Positions 1-8,667 are shown, counted from the first letter of the stretch. The stretch is DNA of 64,000 nucleotides from Pseudonocardia sp. ICBG1293 (GCF_020131355.1 NZ_JAHLEL010000008.1:248001-312000); one strand, 5' to 3'. Program-made: numbers and translations. Notes: generated by a model from the letters alone, not told the origin.

Positions 1-80
1 GCGGGCGCGACGGGCTGCCCGGTGATCTCCTGCAGCTCGGCGAGGGTGCGGATCTCGGTGCCGTGCGCGTCGGAGGTCAT
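1..80 (-). CDS. PPOX-family (pyridoxamine 5'-phosphate oxidase-like) protein, N-terminal fragment
   Basis: Only the first 26 codons are inside the window, starting at an ATG on the minus strand. The peptide contains the stretch IRTLAELQEITGQPV, which resembles the N-terminus of flavin- or F420-type PPOX-family oxidoreductases of actinobacteria, where a short helix precedes the split-barrel domain. The rest of the gene lies beyond the left edge. The family call rests on this short stretch only, so it is tentative. Confidence 0.4.
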   Translation of the reverse strand, partial: MTSDAHGTEIRTLAELQEITGQPVAP

Positions 81-254
81 GGACCGACGGTAGGCGCGAG
101 CCGGGGCGGTGCCCAGACGATTCCGGTCACGGACGTCCGACGGCGGCCCGGCGGGCCGAGCGCCCGTCCGGGACCGGACGGACCCACCGGCGAGGCGCCG
201 GCCCACCGCACGGGCGGCAGGAGGGCTACGGCAGGAGGGCTACGGCAGCACCGG

Positions 255-902
255 TCAGCCCAGCACCGGCGTCATCCCCGGCTCCCGCCCGGTCCCGGCC
301 AGGGCGAGTGCGGTGTCGTCCTCCCAGCCCGCGACGGCGTCGGGACCCGCCAGCCGGGTCAGCGTCTCCCGCACCACCGCGAGTCCCGAGGCGGGCGGTG
401 CCGGCGCGTCCGGCAGCGCGACGGTCATGTCGAGATGGTGCACCACGACCTCGACGACCCAGGTGCCGACGAAGTCCCCGACCTCGAGGACGTGTCCCTG
501 GAACTCCAGCCGGTACGGCGCGTCGAGGTCCGCGACGAGCCGGCGCAGCCCGCGCAGCGTCGTCCCGACGTGGGCCACCTGACCGGTCGGGCGGGCGTAG
601 GCGGCCGCGACGGCGCGGGCGAAGCGCTCGTGCGCCCAGCCCGGCCGCTCCGCCCCGGGCAGCGGAGCGGTCCAGTAGCTCGCGAGGTCGGCGTCGGCGG
701 CGCGGTCGGTACGGGCGGGGAACCCGGCGAGCATCTCGACCAGCCCGAGGTGCAGGTGGGCCAGCACGTCCGCGGCGAGCCACCCGTGGCACCGGCTGCG
801 GGCGTGCAGATCGGTGTCGTCGACGTGGTCGAGCAGCGCCGCCAGCCCGTCGAGCGCGTCGAGGAACGCGGGGCGGGCGACGTCGAGCGGGTAGGCCGTC
901 AC
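255..902 (-). CDS. Mycothiol-dependent maleylpyruvate isomerase-fold (MDMPI/DinB-like) protein
   Basis: This 215-residue protein has the MDMPI N-terminal four-helix (DinB-like) fold signature: a CHGWLAADVLAHLHLG segment with the metal-ligand type His and Asp-x-x-x-His near residues 38-52, and further conserved His residues around HHLDMT. Such proteins are mycothiol- or metal-dependent transferases and isomerases typical of actinobacteria; the substrate here is unknown. The GTG start at 902 overlaps the panE-like stop codon (GTGA), so the two genes are probably translationally coupled. A longer in-frame extension upstream would run into panE and is not preferred. Confidence 0.75.
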   Translation of the reverse strand: MTAYPLDVARPAFLDALDGLAALLDHVDDTDLHARSRCHGWLAADVLAHLHLGLVEMLAGFPARTDRAADADLASYWTAPLPGAERPGWAHERFARAVAAAYARPTGQVAHVGTTLRGLRRLVADLDAPYRLEFQGHVLEVGDFVGTWVVEVVVHHLDMTVALPDAPAPPASGLAVVRETLTRLAGPDAVAGWEDDTALALAGTGREPGMTPVLG

Positions 903-1852
903 CAGAGGTCCGCTCCGGCCCGGGACGCCGGCGGCTCGCCGGCCGCGGCCATCTCCTCGGCCACCCGCATCAGCTCGGTGTTGACCGGGGTGGCGATCCG
1001 GTGCGCCGCACCCAGGGCCACGATCTCGCCGTTGAGGTACCGCGCCTCGATCGAGCCGGTCCCGCGCCGCAGGCTCTGCCACGACGACGATCCCTGCCGG
1101 GTCGCGCCCGCGACCGGCCGCTCGGTGATGATCCCCTCCCGGCGGACGCGGTCGTCGTCACCGGTCCGGGCGGTGATCCCCGCCGCGGCGAGGACGGCCG
1201 TGCCCTCCGCGGTCGCGACCTCGACGAGGCGGGGCGCGTCCGGGTCGTCGAGCCCGCAGACGGCGTCGACGGCGTTGCCCAGGTTCGTGAGCAGCTTGCC
1301 GTACTTCGCGGCCATCACGTCCGGGTCGGCGCGGGAGGAGAACCCGGCAGCGGTGAGGTCGGCGGCGATCGCCTCGGTGGTCGCGTCGACGCCGGAGGGG
1401 AAGCGGCCGACGTCGAGCACCCCCGGGATCGGCGAGGACGACGCCACGACGACGCCCGGCTCGTAGTGTTCGGCGGGCAGGATCACCAGCATCGCCTGCA
1501 CCCGGTCGGTGCGGCGGGCGGCGAGCCGCTCGTTCGCGACACCGTTCTGCGCGCACACGACGGTGATCCCGGGCGCCGCCTTGAGCAGCGCGGCCAGCGG
1601 CGGCGGGGTGTCCTGGGACTTGACCGCGAGGATCGCGACGTCGTCGGGGGTGGGGCGGGCCTCGCCGACCGTGCCCACGGCGGGCACCGGGTGGACCGTC
1701 GATCCCTCCGGGGTGTCCAGCCGCAACCCGCGCTCGCGGATCGCGTCGAGGTGCGCCCCCCGCGCGACGGCCACGACGTCCCTGCCCGCCGCGTGCAGCC
1801 GCGCCGCGATCGTCCCGCCGACGGCCCCTGCCCCGATCACCACGTAGCGCAC
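899..1852 (-). CDS. panE: 2-dehydropantoate 2-reductase (ketopantoate reductase) family protein
   Basis: The 317-residue protein would reduce 2-dehydropantoate to pantoate with NADPH, in pantothenate/CoA synthesis, or act on a related 2-keto acid. The N-terminal Rossmann motif GAGAVGG is at residues 7-13, followed by AQNGV near 101-105 and the family's KLLTNLGN segment (Lys186, Asn190, Asn193), which places the catalytic Lys and Asn residues. A C-terminal helical segment contains EARYLNGEIVALG and TPVNTEL, typical of the ApbA/PanE C-domain. It lies between the MmcQ-like gene (15-bp gap) and the MDMPI-fold gene (GTGA overlap). Several PanE-like paralogues usually occur in actinobacteria, so the true substrate is uncertain. 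Confidence 0.8.
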   Translation of the reverse strand: MRYVVIGAGAVGGTIAARLHAAGRDVVAVARGAHLDAIRERGLRLDTPEGSTVHPVPAVGTVGEARPTPDDVAILAVKSQDTPPPLAALLKAAPGITVVCAQNGVANERLAARRTDRVQAMLVILPAEHYEPGVVVASSSPIPGVLDVGRFPSGVDATTEAIAADLTAAGFSSRADPDVMAAKYGKLLTNLGNAVDAVCGLDDPDAPRLVEVATAEGTAVLAAAGITARTGDDDRVRREGIITERPVAGATRQGSSSWQSLRRGTGSIEARYLNGEIVALGAAHRIATPVNTELMRVAEEMAAAGEPPASRAGADLW

Positions 1853-1867
1853 GACGACGATCCTGGC

Positions 1868-2206
1868 TCAGCCGTCGCGCGCACGCAGCACCGACGGCGG
1901 GGCCTTCCGTCGCCACGCCTCCTCGACGAGCTCCGCGAGCTGCCCCGCGTCGACCCGGTCGAGATCGACGAGGATCGAGCCGTGGCCGTCGTAGTGCGGG
2001 GTGGTGGAGTACGCCGGGTCGCCCGACGCGAGCAGCGCCTCCTTCTCCTCGAGCGAGCACATCAGCACCAGCGCGCCCTCGGCCTCGGTGCGCAGCCGGG
2101 CGAAACCCCTGCCACGGACCTTCAGCGCCGGCGTCCGGTACCAGGTCGACTCCTCGACCTCCGGCAGTCCGGACCCGATCCGCACCACGTCGTCCCAACT
2201 CGGCAT
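1868..2206 (-). CDS. MmcQ/YjbR family protein
   Basis: This 112-residue protein matches the small MmcQ/YjbR (CyaY-like fold) family: an early GLPEVEESTWYRTPALKVRGRG segment, then FARLR, and the C-terminal SILVDLDRVD and ELVEEAWRRKAP helices. Members are described as DNA-binding-like proteins, but their role is poorly defined. The start chosen is the ATG at 2206; in-frame extensions upstream enter the hydrolase region and have no family similarity. It appears to be co-directional with panE, 15 bp downstream. Confidence 0.8.
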   Translation of the reverse strand: MPSWDDVVRIGSGLPEVEESTWYRTPALKVRGRGFARLRTEAEGALVLMCSLEEKEALLASGDPAYSTTPHYDGHGSILVDLDRVDAGQLAELVEEAWRRKAPPSVLRARDG

Positions 2207-2250
2207 GCGGACAGGGTGCCCCCGGCGGGGGGGCACCCGTCGTGGAGGAA

Positions 2251-2972
2251 TCAGACCAGATGGGTCGCGAGGAACCGGTCGACGGCGGCGCGACCGTCGG
2301 CGACGTGCGGCTCGGTCTTCCACCGCTCCACCAGCTCCGCACCCGGCGCGAGCCCGGCGAGGCGGCGCGACACCGGCTCCGGGTGGAAGTCGTCGGTCCC
2401 CATGAGGACCAGCCACGGCGTCGCGACGTGGGCGAGCGCCTCGTCGGGGACGGAGTAGAGAATCCCCCCGCCGCCCCACATGTTCGTGCGGAACGCGGCC
2501 CAGTCGTCGTCGGGGACCCCGGGGTGGTCGGCCTCGATCCCCGCGCGCCAGCTCTCGAAGCTCTTCTCGAACAGGTGCTGGTTGTCGGCGCGGCCGATGG
2601 GCTGCAGCGCGACCGCGGCCCGGACGCGCTGCGGGGCGGTGACCAGCAGGTTCGCGATGAAGGCGCCGCCGATGCACATGCCGAGCACCGCGCACTCGGA
2701 GACGCCCAGGTGGTCGAGCAGGGCGAGCTGGTCGGCGGTGTAGGTGTCCCAGCCGTCGCTGCCGTGGACCTCGGCGACCGAGGAGCCGGCGTTGCGCTGG
2801 TCCATCGCGATGACGCGGTGGCGCTGCGCGAGGTGGGTGACCGGGTTCCAGGGGGCGTTGTCCCAGGCCGCGACCGTCGAGTTCATGCCCCCGGGGCGAG
2901 CAGCAGGACCGGGAACCCCGTGCCGTGCTCCTCGTAGTGCAGGGTCACGCCGGGGCGCTCGAACGAGGGCAT
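2251..2972 (-). pseudogene. Alpha/beta hydrolase with a one-base frameshift near the N-terminus
   Basis: The N-terminal part reads MPSFERPGVTLHYEEHGTG from an ATG at 2972 and continues to VLLLAPG. It then runs into a stop, while the remainder (MNSTVAAWDNAPWNP onward) continues in another frame. Inserting one G in the run of five G at 2887-2891 (written as C on the plus strand) would restore LLLAPGGMNST, the normal oxyanion-loop sequence of this family. The downstream part has a nucleophile elbow GMCIGG (Cys in the nucleophile position), a late GTDDFHPEP acid region and a C-terminal TEPHVADGR with the probable catalytic His. It is either a recent pseudogene or a homopolymer consensus error; if translated from the internal ATG at 2886 the protein lacks its first strands. 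Confidence 0.75.
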
Positions 2973-2981
2973 GGCCCGAAA

Positions 2982-3806
2982 CTAGGCCACCCGCGGGGGA
3001 GTCCGCTTCTCCGGACGGCGTCGCGCCAGGATCGAGGTGCCGTAGACGACGAGCGCCAGGCCGAGCAGCAGCAGCCACCACAGACCGGGGCGGACGGTGT
3101 CGTCGAGCAGGGTGATGCCGACCAGCCCGGGCACGACGACCTGGGTGACCATGTAGAGCGCGGTCACCGTGGAGACGTCACCGAGCTGCAGCGCACGGGC
3201 GTAGTTGTACAGGCCGGTCAGCGCCATCCCGACCAGGATGTACACGAGCGGCTCGCGCAGCAGGCTCCCCAGGTCGACGCCGTCGGAGACGTGCATCGCG
3301 CGGATGCAGACCGAGCCGCCGCCGAGCCCGAGTCCGGCGAGCACCGCGGACGGCCACGGCTTGGTCGAGTTCGTGATCGCCAGCGTGACCGCCATGATCA
3401 CGACGAGCGCCGCGATCAGCACGGCGACCGTCGTCCCGTGGCCGGTCAGGGCCTGCTTGCGTTCGGTCCCCGCACTGCCGGCGACGAACGCGAGCCCGAG
3501 CATGCTGGCGCCGATCGCGAGCCGGTGCACCGGTCGCAGCCACTCGCCCCGGAAGTAGCGCGCGTAGAGGGCGGTCATCGCGATCGCCCCGGCGAGCGTC
3601 GCCTGCACCGCGAAGATCGGGATGAACTGCAGCGCGACGACCATGCAGAGCCAGGTCACGATGTCCATGCCGATGCCGCCCAGGAAGCGGGGACGGGCGA
3701 GCACGGCGCTGGTACGCCCGCCCTGGTTCGCCGCGTCGGCCTGGAGGATGGCGGCGACGGTGCTGCAGAGCATCGCGAACACCGCGAACAGCATCCCGAT
3801 CAGCAC
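2982..3806 (-). CDS. DMT/EamA-like multi-pass membrane protein
   Basis: This 274-residue protein has about nine hydrophobic helices, starting with LIGMLFAVFAMLCSTVAAIL and ending with WWLLLLGLALVVYG and a basic RRRPEKR tail. Its two-fold repeat-like layout resembles the drug/metabolite transporter superfamily. Similar integral membrane proteins are common in mycobacteria and Pseudonocardiaceae with no assigned substrate. The GTG at 3806 is the first start in frame and directly precedes the first helix. It ends 10 bp before the hydrolase start on the same strand. Confidence 0.7.
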   Translation of the reverse strand: MLIGMLFAVFAMLCSTVAAILQADAANQGGRTSAVLARPRFLGGIGMDIVTWLCMVVALQFIPIFAVQATLAGAIAMTALYARYFRGEWLRPVHRLAIGASMLGLAFVAGSAGTERKQALTGHGTTVAVLIAALVVIMAVTLAITNSTKPWPSAVLAGLGLGGGSVCIRAMHVSDGVDLGSLLREPLVYILVGMALTGLYNYARALQLGDVSTVTALYMVTQVVVPGLVGITLLDDTVRPGLWWLLLLGLALVVYGTSILARRRPEKRTPPRVA

Positions 3807-3873
3807 GGGCGGGCCCGGGTCAGGTCACGGGCAGCACGCGTGAAGATCGGCACCGCCCGATTGTGACGTACCG

Positions 3874-4209
3874 CTACCGGGTGCCGGCCGGGCGGGCGTC
3901 CGACGGAGCGGGTCGCTGCTCGGGCAGCGACGCGGGCATCTCGAAGAAACCGCTCATGAGACCGCTGCCGGGCTGCTCGTGCCCCGGACCGGCCGCCTGC
4001 CAGGGGGACGTGCCGCCCTGGGTCGCCGCCCGGCGCTCGGCCAGCAGGGCCCGCGGGCGCTCGGTGAGGACCAGGATGCCGACCGTCAGGGCCACCCCGA
4101 CGAGCAGCGGTCCCCCGACCACCAGGATCGGCCAGCCCACCACGACATACGCGAGCAACAACGCACCCGCCGCCATGCCGATGACTGCCCCCGCCAACCG
4201 CGTCACCAC
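3874..4209 (-). CDS. Small two-helix membrane protein
   Basis: The predicted product is 111 residues. It has two closely spaced hydrophobic segments near residues 5-47 (GAVIGMAAGALLLAYVVV and ILVVGGPLLVGVALTVGILVL) and then a basic, Pro/Ser-rich tail likely to be cytoplasmic. Two adjacent GTG codons can start it; a GAGGGG sequence lies three bases before the first and six before the second, so the second GTG may be the true start. No family was recognised. It is monocistronic or the first gene before the DMT-like gene. Confidence 0.6.
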   Translation of the reverse strand: MVTRLAGAVIGMAAGALLLAYVVVGWPILVVGGPLLVGVALTVGILVLTERPRALLAERRAATQGGTSPWQAAGPGHEQPGSGLMSGFFEMPASLPEQRPAPSDARPAGTR

Positions 4210-4491
4210 GCGCCCCTCTCACACCGTCCCCGAACCGCGACGAGCAGTGTTTTACCACCTCGGAGGGGGTGGACACGGTCGACGCGACGCGGCAGCGGTC
4301 ACACCTTCGGGCACCACGGTGTCGCATGGGTCCGTGGGGCCGAGCCGGCGTGGGGGCTCCCGTGTCCACGCCGGCCCGGCGGTCCGAATCATCCCGCTCC
4401 GGTGTCCGGCCCGGACGGGGTGGGGGTCACTCCGCGCTGTCGTCGCAGCGCAGAGGGTGATCGATGGTCGATTCCCTGTCGGACAGGACGA

Positions 4492-6534
4492 TCACGCGAC
4501 GCCGGCCGGGGTGGTCGACGCCGGCGCCGGCGCGGTGGTCGTCGGACCCGGGACCGGGGTGGCCGGGTCGGTGCTGGGCGGGGTGGTGACCGGCGGGGTG
4601 GTCGGGTCGGGGGTGCCCTCGGCCGGGGTGCTCGGGCCCGGGTCGGTCACCGGCGGTGCCGTGACCGGCGGGGTCGACACCACCGGGGCCGGGGGCGCCG
4701 GAGCCGGAGCTCCCGGCGCGGGGGCGGCCGGCGCGGGGGCCGGGGCGCCGGCGGCGACCGGCGCGGCCGCGCCCACGGCGGGCCGGGCCGCCGTACCGCC
4801 GGTGGCCGCGCCCCGCGAGGCACCGGTGCCGGCGGCGGCCGCCTGCGACCCACCTGCGGGGCCGCCCGCGGCCGGTCCGGCCGCGACCCCCGCGGGGGCC
4901 GCTCCCGGGGCGACCGGGGCCGGTGCGACGGCCGGCGAGCTCAGCACCGGGGCCGCGCTCAGCTCACCGATCCCCGGGCTCGCCGTGGGCCAGAACAGCA
5001 GCGCACCCGCGATGGCGGCGACACCGGCCAGGCCACCGGCGCCGATGGCCAGGCGCTGCCGGGTGACCGTGGTGCGCCGGGCGGCGGCCGGCGCGTCCCG
5101 GGTGACCAGGGTGTCCGGAACGGGCCGCTCCGGCCGGGCGCCGGGCGGGGCGTACGCCTGTCCGGCCCCGAGGACCGACGTCCGGACGGGGGCGGGGGGT
5201 TGCGCCGTACGGGCGCGGGGGACCGCGGGCAGCGGACCGGTCGGCGGCTCCGGGTCGAGCAGGGCGACGGCCCCGGCGACCGTGACGGGCTGCGCGGTCC
5301 GCTCCCGCTCACCGCGGGCCGGCCAGGCCGCGGCGGTGCGCTCGGTGCGCTCCGTGTGGTCGGTGGTGTCGGCACCGGGCCGGTCCCAGGGGCTGCGACC
5401 GGCCGGGTCGACGGGCTCGCGCGGCGCAGGGACGCCGGTGAGCGGCGCCATCCGGACACCGGGCCAGGAGGTCCCCGCGCCCGGTGCGACGGCCAGCGCG
5501 GCGCCGCGGGCGGCGTCGGCGACCGGGTCGGCGACGACGGCGACCGGGCGGCCCAGTGCCGCCGAGACCGCCTGCACGACGACCGGCATCCGGGCCGCGC
5601 CGCCGGCGAGCAGCACCTCGGCGTCCGGGGCGGCCGCGACGACGTCCTGCACCAGGTCGGTGACCGGCTCGAGCAGGGGACGGGTGAGCTCGTCGAGGTC
5701 GGAACGGTGGATCCGGACCGCGGTGCGCAGGCCGGGCAGCTCCACCGGGACGGTCGCCACGGTGTCGCGGGACAGCAGCTGCTTGGCGGCGCGGCACTCG
5801 TCGCGCAGCACGGTCAGGGCGGCGACCGTCCGCGGGTCGTCGGGGTCGAGCGCGTCGAACGCGGCGGCCGTGGCCGGCGAGGAGGACCGGACGAAGGCGA
5901 ACACCGCGTCGTCGACGTCGGCACCACCGGTCCGGCAGGTCAGCGTGCGGCCGAGCCCGTCGGGCAGCACCCCGGGCGCGGCCGCGGCCAGCACGGTCGC
6001 GGTGGTCCCGTTGCCCCCGAGGTCGACGACGGCGAGCGGCCCCCCGGCCGGCGCCACGGCGCGGTGGGCGAGGGCGACGGCCTGCGGCGCGGTCACCAGG
6101 GAGACGGTCAGCCCGCGGCGGCGCAGGGCGGCGGCCAGCAGGTCCCGCTTGTGCCGGCCCCAGCCCACCGGGCAGGTGACGCCGATCCGGGACGGCGGGC
6201 CACCGTGCCGGGCCGACACCTCGTCGACCAGCACCCGCACCAGCCGGGCGCACAGGTCCTCGGCCGCATAGGCGAACCCGCCCAGCGACAGGGGGGTCGG
6301 GTCCCCGACCCGGTCGAGGAAGCCGCGCGCGACGCGGTCCGGGTCCGCCGGGGCCCGGCGCAGGGCGGGCCCGCCGCACAGCAGGTCGCCCCCCGGCGTC
6401 GCGACGAGCACCGCCGGGAGCACGTCGCCCCCGTCGCGACCGCCCAGCCGCACGGGCTCCGCGGCACCGCCCGTGCGCAGCACGGCGGCGGTCACCGAGG
6501 TCACCCCCAGATCGATCCCGAGCAGGTACGACAT
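4492..6534 (-). CDS. Membrane-anchored Hsp70 (DnaK-like) family protein with Ala/Pro-rich tail
   Basis: The 680-residue product starts with the actin/Hsp70 ATPase phosphate-1 motif GIDLGVTS (residues 6-13). Phosphate-2 type VDLGGNGTT lies near 168 and the adenosine motif LLAGGAARMP near 306. It has no recognisable DnaK substrate-binding domain. Instead a basic, Pro-rich linker leads to one transmembrane helix at about 495-515 (IGAGGLAGVAAIAGALLFW) and a roughly 165-residue Ala/Pro/Thr-rich tail that should face outside. The ATG at 6534 has a GGGGAG ribosome site seven bases upstream. It is divergent from the first iniB gene across 243 bp, a context suggesting a role in the same envelope-stress locus. 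The molecular partner is unknown. Confidence 0.8.
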   Translation of the reverse strand: MSYLLGIDLGVTSVTAAVLRTGGAAEPVRLGGRDGGDVLPAVLVATPGGDLLCGGPALRRAPADPDRVARGFLDRVGDPTPLSLGGFAYAAEDLCARLVRVLVDEVSARHGGPPSRIGVTCPVGWGRHKRDLLAAALRRRGLTVSLVTAPQAVALAHRAVAPAGGPLAVVDLGGNGTTATVLAAAAPGVLPDGLGRTLTCRTGGADVDDAVFAFVRSSSPATAAAFDALDPDDPRTVAALTVLRDECRAAKQLLSRDTVATVPVELPGLRTAVRIHRSDLDELTRPLLEPVTDLVQDVVAAAPDAEVLLAGGAARMPVVVQAVSAALGRPVAVVADPVADAARGAALAVAPGAGTSWPGVRMAPLTGVPAPREPVDPAGRSPWDRPGADTTDHTERTERTAAAWPARGERERTAQPVTVAGAVALLDPEPPTGPLPAVPRARTAQPPAPVRTSVLGAGQAYAPPGARPERPVPDTLVTRDAPAAARRTTVTRQRLAIGAGGLAGVAAIAGALLFWPTASPGIGELSAAPVLSSPAVAPAPVAPGAAPAGVAAGPAAGGPAGGSQAAAAGTGASRGAATGGTAARPAVGAAAPVAAGAPAPAPAAPAPGAPAPAPPAPVVSTPPVTAPPVTDPGPSTPAEGTPDPTTPPVTTPPSTDPATPVPGPTTTAPAPASTTPAGVA

Positions 6535-6637
6535 CACTGCTCTCCCCTCGTCGAACCGGCGCGCCGGCGTGGTCCTCTCGCCAGACCCATCGGCGGGGAC
6601 CGCGCCGGTGTTAGCCCGTGCGGCGCAGCAGATCGAG

Positions 6638-6658
6638 GTTGGGGACCGATCCCCTAAC
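6638..6658. promoter_or_regulatory. Inverted repeat in the Hsp70/iniB divergent promoter region
   Basis: GTTGGGGA and TCCCCTAAC face each other around CCGA, with a one-base bulge. The GATCCCC core recurs at about 6680-6688. The repeat lies between the two divergent starts, where an activator of the iniB operon or of hsp70 could bind. A TAGCTT hexamer at 6712-6717 is a possible -10 element for iniB. No regulator site consensus was available for comparison. Confidence 0.3.
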
Positions 6659-6777
6659 GGCCCCCCCACGGACCCGGAGCGATCCCCGATGGCCGGACCG
6701 CCCGGCGCCCCTAGCTTTCGTCGTCAACACCGGTCGTCGCCGACGGACCGGTCACCCCGAGGTCACCGGAGGCCGTC

Positions 6778-7590
6778 ATGGCGGAGAACATCTCGCTCGT
6801 CGAGTTCATCAAGCTGCTGCTCGGCAGCGGCTCGGAGAGCATCCAGGTCCGCGACTGGTTCGAGAAGGACCCGAACGCGGCCCTGCACTACTACGGCCTG
6901 TCGGAGCTGTCGCCGGAGGACATCCGCGACGCGATCGTCATCGCCCAGGACAACGACACCGTGTCCTTCGACCGCAACTACGACACCGGCTTCAGCTGGG
7001 ACTCGGGCAAGGGCGGCTGGGGCTGGAGCGAGGGCAAGGGCCACGGCGAGCACGGCCACAAGACCGCGGCCTCCCACGAGAACGTGCACGTCAAGGACGT
7101 CTGGCACACCCAGAACATCGACGACCGCGACACCATCGTCGACAACTCGGTGAACCAGAACATCGACACCCACGGTGGCGACTTCGACCAGGACATCGAC
7201 ATCCGGTCGACCACCGCCTCCGGTGACGGCGCCGTGGCCGTCGGCGGCGACAACAACGCCCCGGTCACCACCGGCAACGGCAACGTGGTGGGCGAGGGCA
7301 ACCAGGTCGTGGCCGGCAACGGCAACACCACCGCCTTCGGCGAGGGCTCGGCCTACAAGACCGGCGACATCTCCGCGAGCAAGGGTGGCGCGGTGTCCCT
7401 GGGCGGCGACGCGACCGGCTCGCACGACGCCGACGGGTCCTTCAACACGACCCACAACGAGTCGCACTCCTCGGTCGACATCGACGACTCGTACAACACC
7501 GACTCCAGCACCGAGACCCACACGTCGGTCGACGACCACAGCCACACCGACATCGCCTCGCACAACGACGTCGACCTGTCCGTCGGCTGA
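6778..7590 (+). CDS. iniB: IniB-like protein, first paralogue
   Basis: The 270-residue protein begins with the IniB N-terminal domain (SLVEFIKLLLGS ... LSPEDIRDAI ... QDNDTVSFDR, residues 4-65). A Gly/Trp/Lys-rich spacer follows, then a long low-complexity region rich in Asp, Asn, Thr, Ser, Gly and His with short Asn-Asn/Gly turns (for example NGNVVGEGNQVVAGNGN). The composition suggests a repetitive beta-helical or disordered polymer-like protein. In mycobacteria IniB is the Gly/Asn-rich first product of the isoniazid-inducible iniBAC operon. No signal peptide is visible. GGAGG lies six bases before the ATG. A strong hairpin follows the stop codon. Confidence 0.8.
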   Translation: MAENISLVEFIKLLLGSGSESIQVRDWFEKDPNAALHYYGLSELSPEDIRDAIVIAQDNDTVSFDRNYDTGFSWDSGKGGWGWSEGKGHGEHGHKTAASHENVHVKDVWHTQNIDDRDTIVDNSVNQNIDTHGGDFDQDIDIRSTTASGDGAVAVGGDNNAPVTTGNGNVVGEGNQVVAGNGNTTAFGEGSAYKTGDISASKGGAVSLGGDATGSHDADGSFNTTHNESHSSVDIDDSYNTDSSTETHTSVDDHSHTDIASHNDVDLSVG

Positions 7591-7605
7591 CCCACCGCAC
7601 CGCCC

Positions 7606-7646
7606 GGTGACCGGGCCGGGCCGCCCCCGACCCCGGCCCGGTCACC
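7606..7646 (+). terminator. Hairpin between the two iniB genes
   Basis: A perfect 15-bp stem (GGTGACCGGGCCGGG at 7606-7620 with its complement at 7632-7646) encloses an 11-base loop. It begins 16 bases after the first iniB stop codon. There is no U-tract, as is usual in high-GC actinobacteria, so it may act as a partial terminator or an mRNA 3'-end stabiliser. Confidence 0.6.
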
Positions 7647-7712
7647 ACCTCCCGCACCACCCGAACCCTCCGCCGCGCGCCCGAGCCCGGCGGCACCCCA
7701 GAGGAGAACGCC

Positions 7713-8501
7713 ATGTCCGTCGAGAAGTCGCTGATCCAGTTCATCCTGGACCTGCTGAAGGACCCGAAGCTGCTGGCCGAGTTCAAGGAGGACCCGCACG
7801 GCCTGCTCGCGCAGTGCGGCCTGTCCGAGGTCTCCGCCGAGGACGTCCGCGACGCCCTGGTCCTGGCCCAGGACAACGACGACGTGTCGTTCGACCGTGA
7901 CTACAACACCGGTGGCGGCCACGGTGGCGGCCACCACCACACCCCGCCGCCGCCGCCCGTGCACCACGGCGACGACCCGGTCAAGTACATCGACAAGTAC
8001 GTGACCAACAACCACTACACCACCAACATCGACGACCGCGACACCATCATCGACAACTCGGTGAACCAGAACATCGACACCGGCGGCGGCGACTTCGACC
8101 AGACCATCGACACCACGACCACCGTCGCCTCCGGTGACGGCGCCGTGGCCGTCGGCGGCGACAACAACGCCCCGGTCACCACCGGCGACCACAACGTGGT
8201 CGGCGACGACAACCAGGTCGTCTCCGGTGACGACAACACCACCTCGTTCGGCTCCGGCTCGGCCTACAACACCGGCGACATCTCCGCCGACAAGGGCGGC
8301 GCGGTCTCCCTGGGCGGCGAGGCCACCGGCTCGAACGACGCGAGCGACTCGTTCAACAAGACCCACAACGAGTCGCGCTCCTCGGTCGACATCGACGACT
8401 CGTACAACTCGGACGACAGCCAGTACACCGAGACCCACGTCGACGACCACAGCCACACCGACGTCCTCTCGCACAACGACGTCAGCGCGTCCGTCCTCTG
8501 A
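7713..8501 (+). CDS. iniB: IniB-like protein, second paralogue
   Basis: The 262-residue protein repeats the architecture of its upstream neighbour. The IniB N-domain (SLIQFILDLLKDPKLLAEF ... VSAEDVRDALVLAQDNDDVSFDR) leads to a Gly/His/Pro-rich spacer and an Asp/Asn/Thr/Ser-rich repetitive region ending in a similar HNDVSASVL tail. The DNA is identical to the first copy over 60 bp (8127-8186 versus 7216-7275), while the N-domains differ, suggesting duplication with gene conversion of the repetitive core. AGGAG lies eight bases upstream of the ATG. The product is probably cell-envelope associated, but this is inferred from mycobacterial IniB only. Confidence 0.8.
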   Translation: MSVEKSLIQFILDLLKDPKLLAEFKEDPHGLLAQCGLSEVSAEDVRDALVLAQDNDDVSFDRDYNTGGGHGGGHHHTPPPPPVHHGDDPVKYIDKYVTNNHYTTNIDDRDTIIDNSVNQNIDTGGGDFDQTIDTTTTVASGDGAVAVGGDNNAPVTTGDHNVVGDDNQVVSGDDNTTSFGSGSAYNTGDISADKGGAVSLGGEATGSNDASDSFNKTHNESRSSVDIDDSYNSDDSQYTETHVDDHSHTDVLSHNDVSASVL

Positions 8502-8553
8502 TCCGGTAGCGCTGCTCCGGGCGGGTCAGTACGTTCGACCGCCCGGACCGGCC

Positions 8554-8587
8554 GGCCCCGGTCACCCACCCGTGGGTGACCGGGGCC
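8554..8587 (+). terminator. Hairpin between second iniB and iniA
   Basis: A perfect 16-bp stem (8554-8569 paired with 8572-8587, arms GGCCCCGGTCACCCAC and its complement) with a minimal loop lies 52 bases after the second iniB stop codon and about 80 bases before the iniA start. Together with the hairpin after the first iniB it could attenuate read-through, giving more IniB than IniA/IniC. Confidence 0.6.
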
Positions 8588-8667
8588 GTCGCCGTTCGTG
8601 TATCCATGACGGCAACGTGACGGACGGTGCCGCGCACCGTCCACGAGGTGACCGGGGGGAAGCAGTC

